DNA from: Candidatus Pollutiaquabacter sp.
GTDB lineage: Bacteria; Bacteroidota; Bacteroidia; AKYH767-A; 2013-40CM-41-45
Direction of reading: 5' to 3'
DNA: 44,105 nt
Assembly (NCBI GenBank): GCA_947465495.1
Contig: CANIAS010000021.1
Coordinates: 1-44,105 of the forward strand
Position numbers and translations under genes: made by a program
In this document: one piece after another, positions 8,886-15,119 of the stretch
Numbering within the stretch: position 1 is the stretch's first letter
How the letters are laid out: the number at the start of each line of letters is the position of its first letter
The notes under the pieces: model-generated
The model's database searches: none
What the model was told of the DNA's origin: nothing
Seen by the model: only the letters and a program-made list of their open reading frames with translations

Positions 8886-8905
8886 ACTGCCGTTGATTAT
8901 CTTTG
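8878..8905 (+). promoter_or_regulatory. Candidate promoter of the TonB-receptor-like gene
   Basis: TTG (8878-8880), a 17-nt spacer and TATCTTTG (8898-8905) match the Bacteroidota promoter consensus, with a slightly short spacer. The expected start falls at about 8909-8912, essentially on the ATG at 8911, so the transcript would be leaderless or nearly so. It overlaps the divergent rarA promoter. If the gene has a normal leader, this match is fortuitous. Confidence 0.4.
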
Positions 8906-8910
8906 TACCG

Positions 8911-11406
8911 ATGCAACTACAAAAATGGTCCTTCGCAGTGTTCGTCATTTTATTGACTACTGTCAGTTATAAGGGTATGGCTCAGGGAAGACCGCAAGGT
9001 GGACCTGGGGGTCCCAACGGAATGCCTAAAATCGGCATGATCAGTGGCTTGGTCGTTGAGGATTCGACGGCAAAGCCAGTTCCTTATGCCTCGGTAGCTG
9101 CCTTCAAATTGCCCGATTCTACTGTTGCAGGCGGTACATTGACCGATGAAAAAGGCAAATTCAAGCTGGAGGAGTTGGCTCCTGGTAATTATGTCTTGCG
9201 TATTTCATCGGTTGGTTTTAAGACGCAAATGATGCCGGTTGGTAGAATAACCCCAGAGAAATTCCACCTCCAAGGATTAGTGATTAAACTCCGTTCATCG
9301 ACCGCCAAGCTGAAAGAGGTCAATATCGTTGCGGATGAACCGGAGTACATCAATTCCATTGACAAAAAAGTGTACAGCGTTGATAAAAACATCGTCAACA
9401 CAGGGGGGACAGTCACTGATGTTTTACAACAGATTCCTTCCGTCGCTGTCGATATCGACGGTAAAGTGGCTTTGCGAGGAAGCGAGAACGTAACCATACT
9501 TGTCGATGGAAAACCGTCCGGTATGTTAGGTAATGATAAACGGGCCGTACTTCAGCAGATCCCTGCCAGTGCAGTGGATCAGATTGAAGTCATCACAAAT
9601 CCCTCCGCCAAATACGACGCAGAAGGAATGGCTGGTATCATTAACATCAAGACCAAGAAAGATAAATTCCAGGGTACGAATGGGAATTTGTCGGTAGGAG
9701 TTGGCACCAATGATAAATACAATCTTTCTTTCAGTGGAAATGATCGGAATGCTCATCGAAATATTTTTGCCAATTATACCTACCGTCATGAGTCCCGTAT
9801 GAACAATGGTGAGGGTGAACAGCAGAATTACTTGCCGGGCATTCCAGAATACGATTGGAGCAGTCAGAGTAACAGCGAAAGCAAGAATAATAGTCAGAAC
9901 CTGCGTGCCGGTGTTGATTTGTATCTTTCACCGAACAACACCTTGAGCATTAGTGGTGGTACATCGTTGCGAAACGATAGCCGTCCTGAAAATGTCAGTT
10001 ACGATTTCTACTATCCTGGTTCCGATAGTAATTTTTACTACTCCAAACTCACCAGCTCTGCCAACGATAATGTCAATCTCGATGGCAATCTTGATTACAA
10101 GCATATCTGGATGAAAAATAAAGGGGAATTAACAGCATCCGTGTCGTATTCCAGCAATGATCGCAAAGAGAATGCTTCTTACATCAGTAGTTTGGAAAAT
10201 TATGGTGAAACACCTTACGAACTAAGTAATAACAGGGGTACTTTTCAGTCGCTGGTGGCTCAGTCGGATCTTTCCTGGCCATTCAAGAATGGTGGTAAAC
10301 TTGAAGGCGGCTTAAAAAGCTCACTCCGACAGTTGGACAATTCACAGGTGGTTTCTTTTTATAATCCTGCTACTTCCACGTATAACGATGATCCAATATT
10401 CGATAACCAGTATAATTACGATGAACAGGTCTTGGCTGCATATTCAATGTACTCTGGACGTTGGAGGAAGTTTGAATATAACGGCGGACTACGAGCGGAG
10501 CAGACATTGATTTCAATTCTCTCGCAGCAAGTAGGAACCCCTTATAAGAACGATTACCTGAATTTATTTCCAAGCGCATTTCTGAAATATAATTTGACGT
10601 CCAAGCAGGAATTGCAAGCAAGTTATAGCCGACGTATTAACCGTCCAGATTCCCGACAGTTGGATCCCTTCCGCGACCTTTCCGATTCCGTGAATGTGCG
10701 TGTTGGAAATCCTTACCTCAGTCCTGAGTTGATTAATTCAATGGAATTGTCTTATGCCCTTAATGTGGAAGGAAGTTCATTTACCACCTCCTTGTATTAT
10801 CGACATACCGATGATTTAATCAGTCGTTATAGAAGCATTGATACGGCTACTGGTGTAACTACAATGACCACTGTCAATTTTAGTTCGTCGGATAACATAG
10901 GACTTGAAACTGTGGCAAGAGTACAGTTTGCCAAGCAGTGGAGCTCGATGCTTAGCTTTAATATTTACCAAAATAAAATTAACGCACAAAATATAAGTCC
11001 GGAGTTGCAAAGTGATGCTACCAACTGGAATCTCCGACTAAATATCAATGGAAAAATTACCCCATCCACGTCGTTACAAGTCACAGCCAATTACGTGTCG
11101 ACTATGAAAAGTCCAGTGGGTGAAGTAAAAGGAATGAGTGGGGTAGATGCTGGTATTCGGCAAGACTTATTTAAAGGAAAAGGCACGCTGAGTTTGAATG
11201 TGACTGACATTTTCAAAACGCGCGTGATGCAGATTTATAACTTCAGCGATTTTCATCAATATCACGGTGAACGCTACCGTGAATCACGGGTGGGCATGTT
11301 GACCTTCTCCTATCGGTTTGGAAAGATGGATAATTCGCAGCGTCGCCGCAATAGGCAGGGGGATCAGCGTTCGGTACCAGATTCGATGGATAATATCGAT
11401 TTCTAA
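8911..11406 (+). CDS. TonB-receptor-like outer-membrane beta-barrel protein with carboxypeptidase-regulatory domain
   Basis: An 831-residue outer-membrane protein. Residues 1-24 are a signal peptide (MQLQKWSFAVFVILLTTVSYKGMAQ). A Gly/Pro-rich linker (GRPQGGPGGPNGMPK) follows, then a carboxypeptidase-regulatory-like domain (about 43-125: SGLVVEDSTAKPVPYASVAAF ... GNYVLRISSVGFKT). Next comes a TonB plug (about 145-245: VTDVLQQIPSVAVDIDG, ILVDGKPSGM, IEVITNPSAKYDAEGMAGII) and a long barrel (260-810) ending in FSYRFGKMDN. This is the 'outer membrane beta-barrel family' arrangement common in Bacteroidota, which may import a ligand or act in assembly; no substrate can be inferred. There is no SusD partner, so it is not an obvious polysaccharide-utilisation receptor. 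The ATG at 8911 is chosen for the signal peptide; an in-frame ATG at 8794 would add 39 residues crossing both promoters. Confidence 0.9.
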   Translation: MQLQKWSFAVFVILLTTVSYKGMAQGRPQGGPGGPNGMPKIGMISGLVVEDSTAKPVPYASVAAFKLPDSTVAGGTLTDEKGKFKLEELAPGNYVLRISSVGFKTQMMPVGRITPEKFHLQGLVIKLRSSTAKLKEVNIVADEPEYINSIDKKVYSVDKNIVNTGGTVTDVLQQIPSVAVDIDGKVALRGSENVTILVDGKPSGMLGNDKRAVLQQIPASAVDQIEVITNPSAKYDAEGMAGIINIKTKKDKFQGTNGNLSVGVGTNDKYNLSFSGNDRNAHRNIFANYTYRHESRMNNGEGEQQNYLPGIPEYDWSSQSNSESKNNSQNLRAGVDLYLSPNNTLSISGGTSLRNDSRPENVSYDFYYPGSDSNFYYSKLTSSANDNVNLDGNLDYKHIWMKNKGELTASVSYSSNDRKENASYISSLENYGETPYELSNNRGTFQSLVAQSDLSWPFKNGGKLEGGLKSSLRQLDNSQVVSFYNPATSTYNDDPIFDNQYNYDEQVLAAYSMYSGRWRKFEYNGGLRAEQTLISILSQQVGTPYKNDYLNLFPSAFLKYNLTSKQELQASYSRRINRPDSRQLDPFRDLSDSVNVRVGNPYLSPELINSMELSYALNVEGSSFTTSLYYRHTDDLISRYRSIDTATGVTTMTTVNFSSSDNIGLETVARVQFAKQWSSMLSFNIYQNKINAQNISPELQSDATNWNLRLNINGKITPSTSLQVTANYVSTMKSPVGEVKGMSGVDAGIRQDLFKGKGTLSLNVTDIFKTRVMQIYNFSDFHQYHGERYRESRVGMLTFSYRFGKMDNSQRRRNRQGDQRSVPDSMDNIDF

Positions 11407-11441
11407 TCCCTTGGTTGTCAACCGTACTGCTAATTGAAGGA

Positions 11442-11900
11442 TTAGCTGGCAAGTTTTGTTTCAGGGGCCGCTTCGACTACAGGTTTAAAGACAATGATTG
11501 ATTTGATGGAGTTGGATATCAGGCAAGCTGCTTCTGATTTAGCAAGAATTCTCAAGGTTCGTTCTTTGTCTCGCTCATGACTAATAACTACATTGGGTTC
11601 TAAAATTATTTCACTCATGGTTAGTTTTCCATCCATCATTTCCAGTTTGCCGGTGGCCTTTGAGTGAAAATCGAGAAATTCCAGTTTGGAATTTTCGGCA
11701 ATTGCCAAAAAGGTCGTCATCAAGCAGCTATTAACAGCTGCGGTGAAAAGATGTTCTGGGGACCAAATGTCAGGAATGCCTTGCGGAAATTCCGGAGGTG
11801 TTGCAACTTGGATGGATTCATGCAGGACGGGAGAAGTTAGTGTACCCCGTCGTTCGGCATCCCATTTAACGTTTACTTCGTAGTGATGTATAGTTTCCAT
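11442..11900 (-). CDS. OsmC/Ohr-family thiol-dependent peroxidase
   Basis: A 152-residue OsmC-superfamily protein. The family's two redox cysteines are visible: AAVNSCLMTTF (first half) and KSEAACLISNSIK (second half), together with the preceding conserved SPEHLFTAAV. OsmC and Ohr proteins reduce organic hydroperoxides with a Cys pair, and related members act on sulfane sulfur. It is last in a run of two rhodaneses and a thioredoxin and starts 2 nt after the thioredoxin stop, so thioredoxin could supply its electrons, although Ohr proteins usually use lipoyl donors. The ATG at 11898-11900 is chosen over an in-frame start at 11963 because the latter would overlap trxA. Confidence 0.88.
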   Translation of the reverse strand: METIHHYEVNVKWDAERRGTLTSPVLHESIQVATPPEFPQGIPDIWSPEHLFTAAVNSCLMTTFLAIAENSKLEFLDFHSKATGKLEMMDGKLTMSEIILEPNVVISHERDKERTLRILAKSEAACLISNSIKSIIVFKPVVEAAPETKLAS

Positions 11901-11902
11901 GA

Positions 11903-12196
11903 TTAATATTTTTCTACTATTCGTTGTAGTTGATCGGCTGGAATGACGCCCGATTGCCGCCATTTAATTTCACCTTCTTTAAAAAGAATCAGTGTTGGTA
12001 CCCCTTGTATTTGGTAAGCTTGCGCAGCTGCTGGGTTCTTATCGACATCTACTTTTAGAATAGTGATTTTGTCGCCCAATTGCTTTTTTACCTGTTCTAA
12101 AATAGGTGCCATCATTTTACATGGTCCGCACCATGTCGCAGTAAAATCTACCAATACTGGCTTTTCTCCGTGTATCAAGGATTGGAAATTGCTCAT
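11903..12196 (-). CDS. trxA: Thioredoxin
   Basis: A 97-residue cytosolic thioredoxin with the redox motif [13 protein letters not shown], the cis-proline segment [11 protein letters not shown], and the conserved VDVDKNP and LVDF strands. The length is slightly short for the family (about 105) but complete. It sits between two rhodanese genes and OsmC (gaps of 11 and 2 nt), suggesting it reduces persulfidated or oxidised cysteines produced by its neighbours rather than serving only as a general thioredoxin. Confidence 0.95.
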   Translation of the reverse strand: MSNFQSLIHGEKPVLVDFTATWCGPCKMMAPILEQVKKQLGDKITILKVDVDKNPAAAQAYQIQGVPTLILFKEGEIKWRQSGVIPADQLQRIVEKY

Positions 12197-12207
12197 TGTA
12201 GAATAGA

Positions 12208-12519
12208 TTATAAGTACTTATTCAACGTGTGCCAGCTTCCTCCGTTGTAAACTTCCTGGAATCCTTGTGCGCGAAGGTAGGATTTGGCTGAACCGCTTCG
12301 CATACCAGATGCACAACAAGTAATGATTGGCTTTTCTTTATGAAGTTTTGAAACTTGTTGTGGTAGCTGTTGCAATGGGATGTTCACCGATCCCTTCAGG
12401 TGTCCACTTTGATATTCTCCTCTTGTACGCACATCGATGATAGTAGCACCTGCTTTAATCAATGCGCTATAGTCCGCTTTAGGCCCAATTCCCAATATTC
12501 GCTTTAAAGTATTTAGCAT
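12208..12519 (-). CDS. Single-domain rhodanese (sulfurtransferase), second copy
   Basis: A 103-residue rhodanese-like protein. After a short basic helix ([18 protein letters not shown]) the rhodanese fold follows, with [23 protein letters not shown] and the active-site loop [12 protein letters not shown], in which the second Cys is the expected persulfide-carrying residue. The C-terminal YNGGSW motif is usual for this subgroup. The fold transfers sulfane sulfur between donors and thiols. It lies 11 nt after the first rhodanese, which it resembles (same CCASG loop), so the two probably arose by tandem duplication. The ATG at 12517-12519 is used; an in-frame start at 12567 would overlap the upstream gene. 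Confidence 0.92.
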   Translation of the reverse strand: MLNTLKRILGIGPKADYSALIKAGATIIDVRTRGEYQSGHLKGSVNIPLQQLPQQVSKLHKEKPIITCCASGMRSGSAKSYLRAQGFQEVYNGGSWHTLNKYL

Positions 12520-12530
12520 GTATATTTTTT

Positions 12531-12785
12531 TTAATTGTTGTTTATAAGCAGATTTACTCGCATCCAAGGTCCGCCGTTTTCACAGGCTATTCCTTTTGAC
12601 TTTAAATAACGTGTTACTTGTTCACTTCGTGCGCCAGAGGCACAGCATAGCACCAAGTCTTTTTTGTTCTCTAATTCGTGAATCCGAGCTTCGATTTCAT
12701 TAATAGGAATATTGATGCTTCCTGCAACATGACCACTCATGAATTCTTGTGGCGTACGGACATCAACGATATAGTATTTTTTCAT
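12531..12785 (-). CDS. Single-domain rhodanese (sulfurtransferase), first copy
   Basis: An 84-residue rhodanese domain with almost no extra sequence: YYIVDVRTPQEFMSGHVAGSINIP, then the active loop CCASGARSEQV and ENGGPW. The catalytic Cys is the second of the CC pair. MKKYY at 12785 is taken as the start; an ATG two codons earlier (12791) is equally possible. The gene heads the rhodanese, rhodanese, trxA and osmC unit, with a -7 element and a perfect palindrome upstream and the Crp/Fnr gene beyond. It probably moves sulfane sulfur in the cytosol, passing it to or from the neighbouring thioredoxin. Confidence 0.92.
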   Translation of the reverse strand: MKKYYIVDVRTPQEFMSGHVAGSINIPINEIEARIHELENKKDLVLCCASGARSEQVTRYLKSKGIACENGGPWMRVNLLINNN

Positions 12786-12819
12786 AGTCATTTTTGTAAA
12801 TGAATCAATCATGTTACTT

Positions 12820-12827
12820 CAAATGTA
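12820..12827 (-). promoter_or_regulatory. -7 element of the rhodanese-thioredoxin-OsmC unit
   Basis: TACATTTG on the minus strand matches TAnnTTTG. The transcription start would be about 12815, leaving a 24-30 nt leader. No TTTG occurs at the normal -33 spacing; that position is occupied by a palindrome, as expected of an activator-dependent promoter. Confidence 0.55.
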
Positions 12828-12839
12828 TGGTAAGTCACT

Positions 12840-12870
12840 CCGTTTGTCAGGAACAAATGTTCCCAAACGG
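12840..12870. promoter_or_regulatory. Palindromic candidate operator for the adjacent Crp/Fnr regulator
   Basis: GGAACAAATGTTCC (12850-12863) is a perfect 6+2+6 palindrome. Just outside it lie a second pair of inverted arms, CCGTTTG (12840-12846) and CAAACGG (12864-12870), the left separated by TCA. The centre, 12856.5, is about 41 nt upstream of the predicted start at 12815. That is the class II activation position of Crp/Fnr proteins. It lies between the stop of the Crp/Fnr gene and the rhodanese start. As an RNA it could also fold, but no T-run follows on the minus strand, so a simple terminator is less likely. Confidence 0.55.
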
Positions 12871-12878
12871 TATGTTTT

Positions 12879-13484
12879 TTACAGGATTTCAATCGTATTT
12901 CGTCCCAATCGAACTAGATTTTTCTGTTCCATGGTTCGAAGTAGTCGACTAATAGCTTCTCGCTGGGCGTGCATCTCGTCAGCAATTTGCTGATGGGTGA
13001 TGAATAGAGTGGAAGTATTTATGGCTTTGCTGCGCTCCTGCAAATAATGTAACACTTGCTTGTCCATGTTGCTAAAGGCAATCAAATCAATAACATGTAA
13101 TAACTCCGCAAATCGTGACCCATAGGTTTGATGTACAAATAATCTCCATTCTTCAAATTTTTGCAGGTTTTCTAGCTCCTGAATAGGAATCATTAGTAAT
13201 TGGCTTTCATCTTCTGCAATTATTTTAACCATGCTTTGCCTTTTCATCTGGCAGCAGTTCAATGCCAATGCGCATGTCTCGCCTGAATACAAATGATACA
13301 TGAAAACCTCTTTTCCATCATTGTTCTGACGGACAACTCTCAACGCACCATCTAAAACGAACGGGACAAAATAAACTTCGTCACCAGTAGAAATGAGCAA
13401 TTCGTCCCGTTGGATGGTTTTTTTACGGGCAACACGAAAAAGTTCCTGGTTCAATTCATTGTTTTGAAAAATCGAATCCTTCAC
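12879..13484 (-). CDS. Crp/Fnr-family transcriptional regulator
   Basis: A 201-residue regulator, starting at GTG (13482-13484); the next Met is at residue 62. Residues ~15-115 form a cyclic-nucleotide-binding-like beta barrel (ELLISTGDEVYFVPFVLDGALRV). Residues ~120-145 are the dimer helix. The C-terminus is a winged helix (FITHQQIADEMHAQREAISRLLRTMEQ), with R175, E176, S179 and R180 in the recognition helix, a combination of the Crp and Fnr contact residues. The sensor domain contains SGETCALALNCCQMKR, with C71, C77 and C78. The spacing is not that of the Fnr iron-sulfur cluster, and the phosphate-binding signature of cAMP-binding Crp is not obvious. The ligand is unknown; the cysteines and the rhodanese/thioredoxin neighbours suggest a thiol-based sulfur or redox signal. 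It is likely to control the gene run immediately downstream. Confidence 0.9.
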   Translation of the reverse strand: MKDSIFQNNELNQELFRVARKKTIQRDELLISTGDEVYFVPFVLDGALRVVRQNNDGKEVFMYHLYSGETCALALNCCQMKRQSMVKIIAEDESQLLMIPIQELENLQKFEEWRLFVHQTYGSRFAELLHVIDLIAFSNMDKQVLHYLQERSKAINTSTLFITHQQIADEMHAQREAISRLLRTMEQKNLVRLGRNTIEIL

Positions 13485-13536
13485 AATGATTTTATTTGGT
13501 GATGATGTAGCGATTTATTCAACTGGTAGGAAATCA

Positions 13537-14697
13537 TTATTCCTGAACGGTTCCTTGTTTTGACGCCTTTTTAGATCCTGCGTAAATGTCAAATTTAAGA
13601 AAGCGGCATTCTACCGGACCGTTGAACAAATGAAGTTTTCGGCTTGGTCGTAGTCCGATGTGTTTGGCAGCATCCATATTTCCAGTGAAAATCCAGCACG
13701 TCCAACCCTTGCATTGTTGTTTCATGGTGTCTCCCATCTGCTTGTAGAGTTCCATGATATCGTGTGGCTCTAATCTTAAGCCATAAGGAGGATTGGTGAC
13801 GATGGTACCAGATTCTGATGGTGTTTTAAAATGTTCCATCGCTGCTTTACGGATCAAGATAGTGTCGTTCAATCCGGCATTTGTTACATTCTCCCGGGCT
13901 TTGTCAATTACGACTCCGTTGATGTCTGAACCATAGATCTTGATGTCGGAAACAGGGAGTTCACGACTTATTGCTTCATCATAAATTGATTTCCAAAGTG
14001 ACGGATTGTAATCTTTCCAGGTTTGGAATCCGAAATACCGCTTGTGTTTATTGGGAGCGATGTTTCGCAAAATCATGGCTGCTTCAATCAGAATGGTGCC
14101 GCTTCCGCACATGAAATCGGCTAACGGAGTTGTCCGATCCCATCCGCTAAGAAGGACTAATGCAGCAGCCATAGCCTCGTTTAATGGAGCCTGATTGGTT
14201 AGATCGCGGTAACCACGTTTGTGCAGCGATTCACCGGAGCTGTCAAAGGAAAGGGTACATTGGTTTAAATGGATGTGCAGATGGATGCGTAAGTCAGGAT
14301 GCTCAATATCTACGCTTGGTCGTTCTCCAGTCTTGGCTCTAAATTGATCAACAATAGCGTCTTTGGCTTTTTGCGAAACGAATTGGGAATGGGTCAGATT
14401 TGACTGGTTCAACGTGGTATTAATGGCAAACGTACTACTCAAATCAAGGTGCTCACTCCAGTCAATCTTTTGGATTTCCTGGTATAAAATGGTTTCGTTG
14501 CTGGCGTCGAATGACTTGAAGGGTTTTAAAATCCGAAGTGCGGTACGACAGAGTAGGTTGGCCTTGTACAAAATAGCCTGGTCACCGTCGAATTCGGCTG
14601 CTCGAACCAACGGATTTACATCGGTGGCACCGATAGCACGTAGTTCCTCACAAAGGATTTCTTCACAGCCGGCAAACGTTTTTGCGATAAGTTTCAA
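13537..14697 (-). CDS. THUMP-domain SAM-dependent RNA methyltransferase (RlmL-type)
   Basis: A 386-residue class I methyltransferase. The N-terminal ~165 residues are a ferredoxin-like plus THUMP RNA-binding region (MKLIAKTFAGCEEILCEEL ... DLRIHLHIHLNQCTLSFDSSG). The catalytic part has LADFMCGSGTILIEAA (SAM binding) and IVTNPPYGLRLE (the NPPY motif of base-amino methyltransferases). This arrangement matches the N-terminal half of E. coli RlmKL, which makes m2G2445 in 23S rRNA, so the same target is likely but not proven. The C-terminal RlmK half is absent, as is normal outside gammaproteobacteria. The start is TTG at 14695-14697. It follows the response regulator by 11 nt, which may reflect read-through rather than shared function. 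Confidence 0.9.
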   Translation of the reverse strand: MKLIAKTFAGCEEILCEELRAIGATDVNPLVRAAEFDGDQAILYKANLLCRTALRILKPFKSFDASNETILYQEIQKIDWSEHLDLSSTFAINTTLNQSNLTHSQFVSQKAKDAIVDQFRAKTGERPSVDIEHPDLRIHLHIHLNQCTLSFDSSGESLHKRGYRDLTNQAPLNEAMAAALVLLSGWDRTTPLADFMCGSGTILIEAAMILRNIAPNKHKRYFGFQTWKDYNPSLWKSIYDEAISRELPVSDIKIYGSDINGVVIDKARENVTNAGLNDTILIRKAAMEHFKTPSESGTIVTNPPYGLRLEPHDIMELYKQMGDTMKQQCKGWTCWIFTGNMDAAKHIGLRPSRKLHLFNGPVECRFLKFDIYAGSKKASKQGTVQE

Positions 14698-14708
14698 GTG
14701 GTGGGTAA

Positions 14709-15116
14709 TTAGTCGGTTTTTCGCGCTGGAAGTTCTTCGAGTACATCCAGGAGCATTCCAGCGGTCAAAGTCTTGCTTTTGAATCCTTTGACCAATAGGT
14801 TTTTATTGGCTTTCATGCGGTCCCGATCGTCTAGTGAAGAGGTAAGCATGTAAATGCTCATCTGTTTCACTGTTTCAGCCGGATAGGCATTCAGTTGCTC
14901 CAGGAATTCGAACCCGTCCAGTTCGGGCATGCGAATATCTAAAAAAAGAACGTGCGGTAGTGGTTCTTTTGCGTCAAGTTTTTTTTTCAAATAATTCAAG
15001 CCTTCAGTACTGGAGGTAAAGATCTTGATTTTAGCATCTGGCTCCACTTTTTCAATCACTTCTGAATGAATGTAGTTAAAGATGTTGTCGTCATCAATAA
15101 GCAGGTAGTTATGCAT
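14709..15116 (-). CDS. Single-domain response regulator (CheY-like)
   Basis: A 135-residue receiver domain with no output domain. The acidic pocket is LLIDDDN (8-10), the phospho-acceptor D60 lies in VLFLDIRMPELDG, the switch residue in YMLTSS, and the conserved Lys in LLVKGFKSK. It follows the histidine kinase by 3 nt and is presumably phosphorylated by it. As it cannot bind DNA, its output must be a protein-protein interaction, either in a phosphorelay or by acting back on the FIST/kinase partners. Confidence 0.92.
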   Translation of the reverse strand: MHNYLLIDDDNIFNYIHSEVIEKVEPDAKIKIFTSSTEGLNYLKKKLDAKEPLPHVLFLDIRMPELDGFEFLEQLNAYPAETVKQMSIYMLTSSLDDRDRMKANKNLLVKGFKSKTLTAGMLLDVLEELPARKTD

Positions 15117-15119
15117 GAT

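Noticed and set aside
8794-8910. N-terminal extension of the TonB-receptor-like protein from an ATG at 8794
   Set aside because: It would read through both divergent promoters and precede a good internal signal peptide; the extension has no family counterpart.
11429-11446. Inverted repeat GCTAAT-TGAAGG-ATTAGC as terminator between the TonB-receptor-like and osmC genes
   Set aside because: Stem of six AT-rich base pairs, no clean T-run and overlap with the osmC stop; too weak to call.
12840-12870. Palindrome region as a terminator of the Crp/Fnr gene
   Set aside because: The stem has a 3-nt bulge and no T-tract follows on the minus strand; its position relative to the -7 element fits an operator better.
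13545-13553. GAACGGTTC as a second copy of the operator upstream of the Crp/Fnr gene
   Set aside because: Odd-length palindrome within the end of the methyltransferase gene, without the GGAACA-N2-TGTTCC layout.
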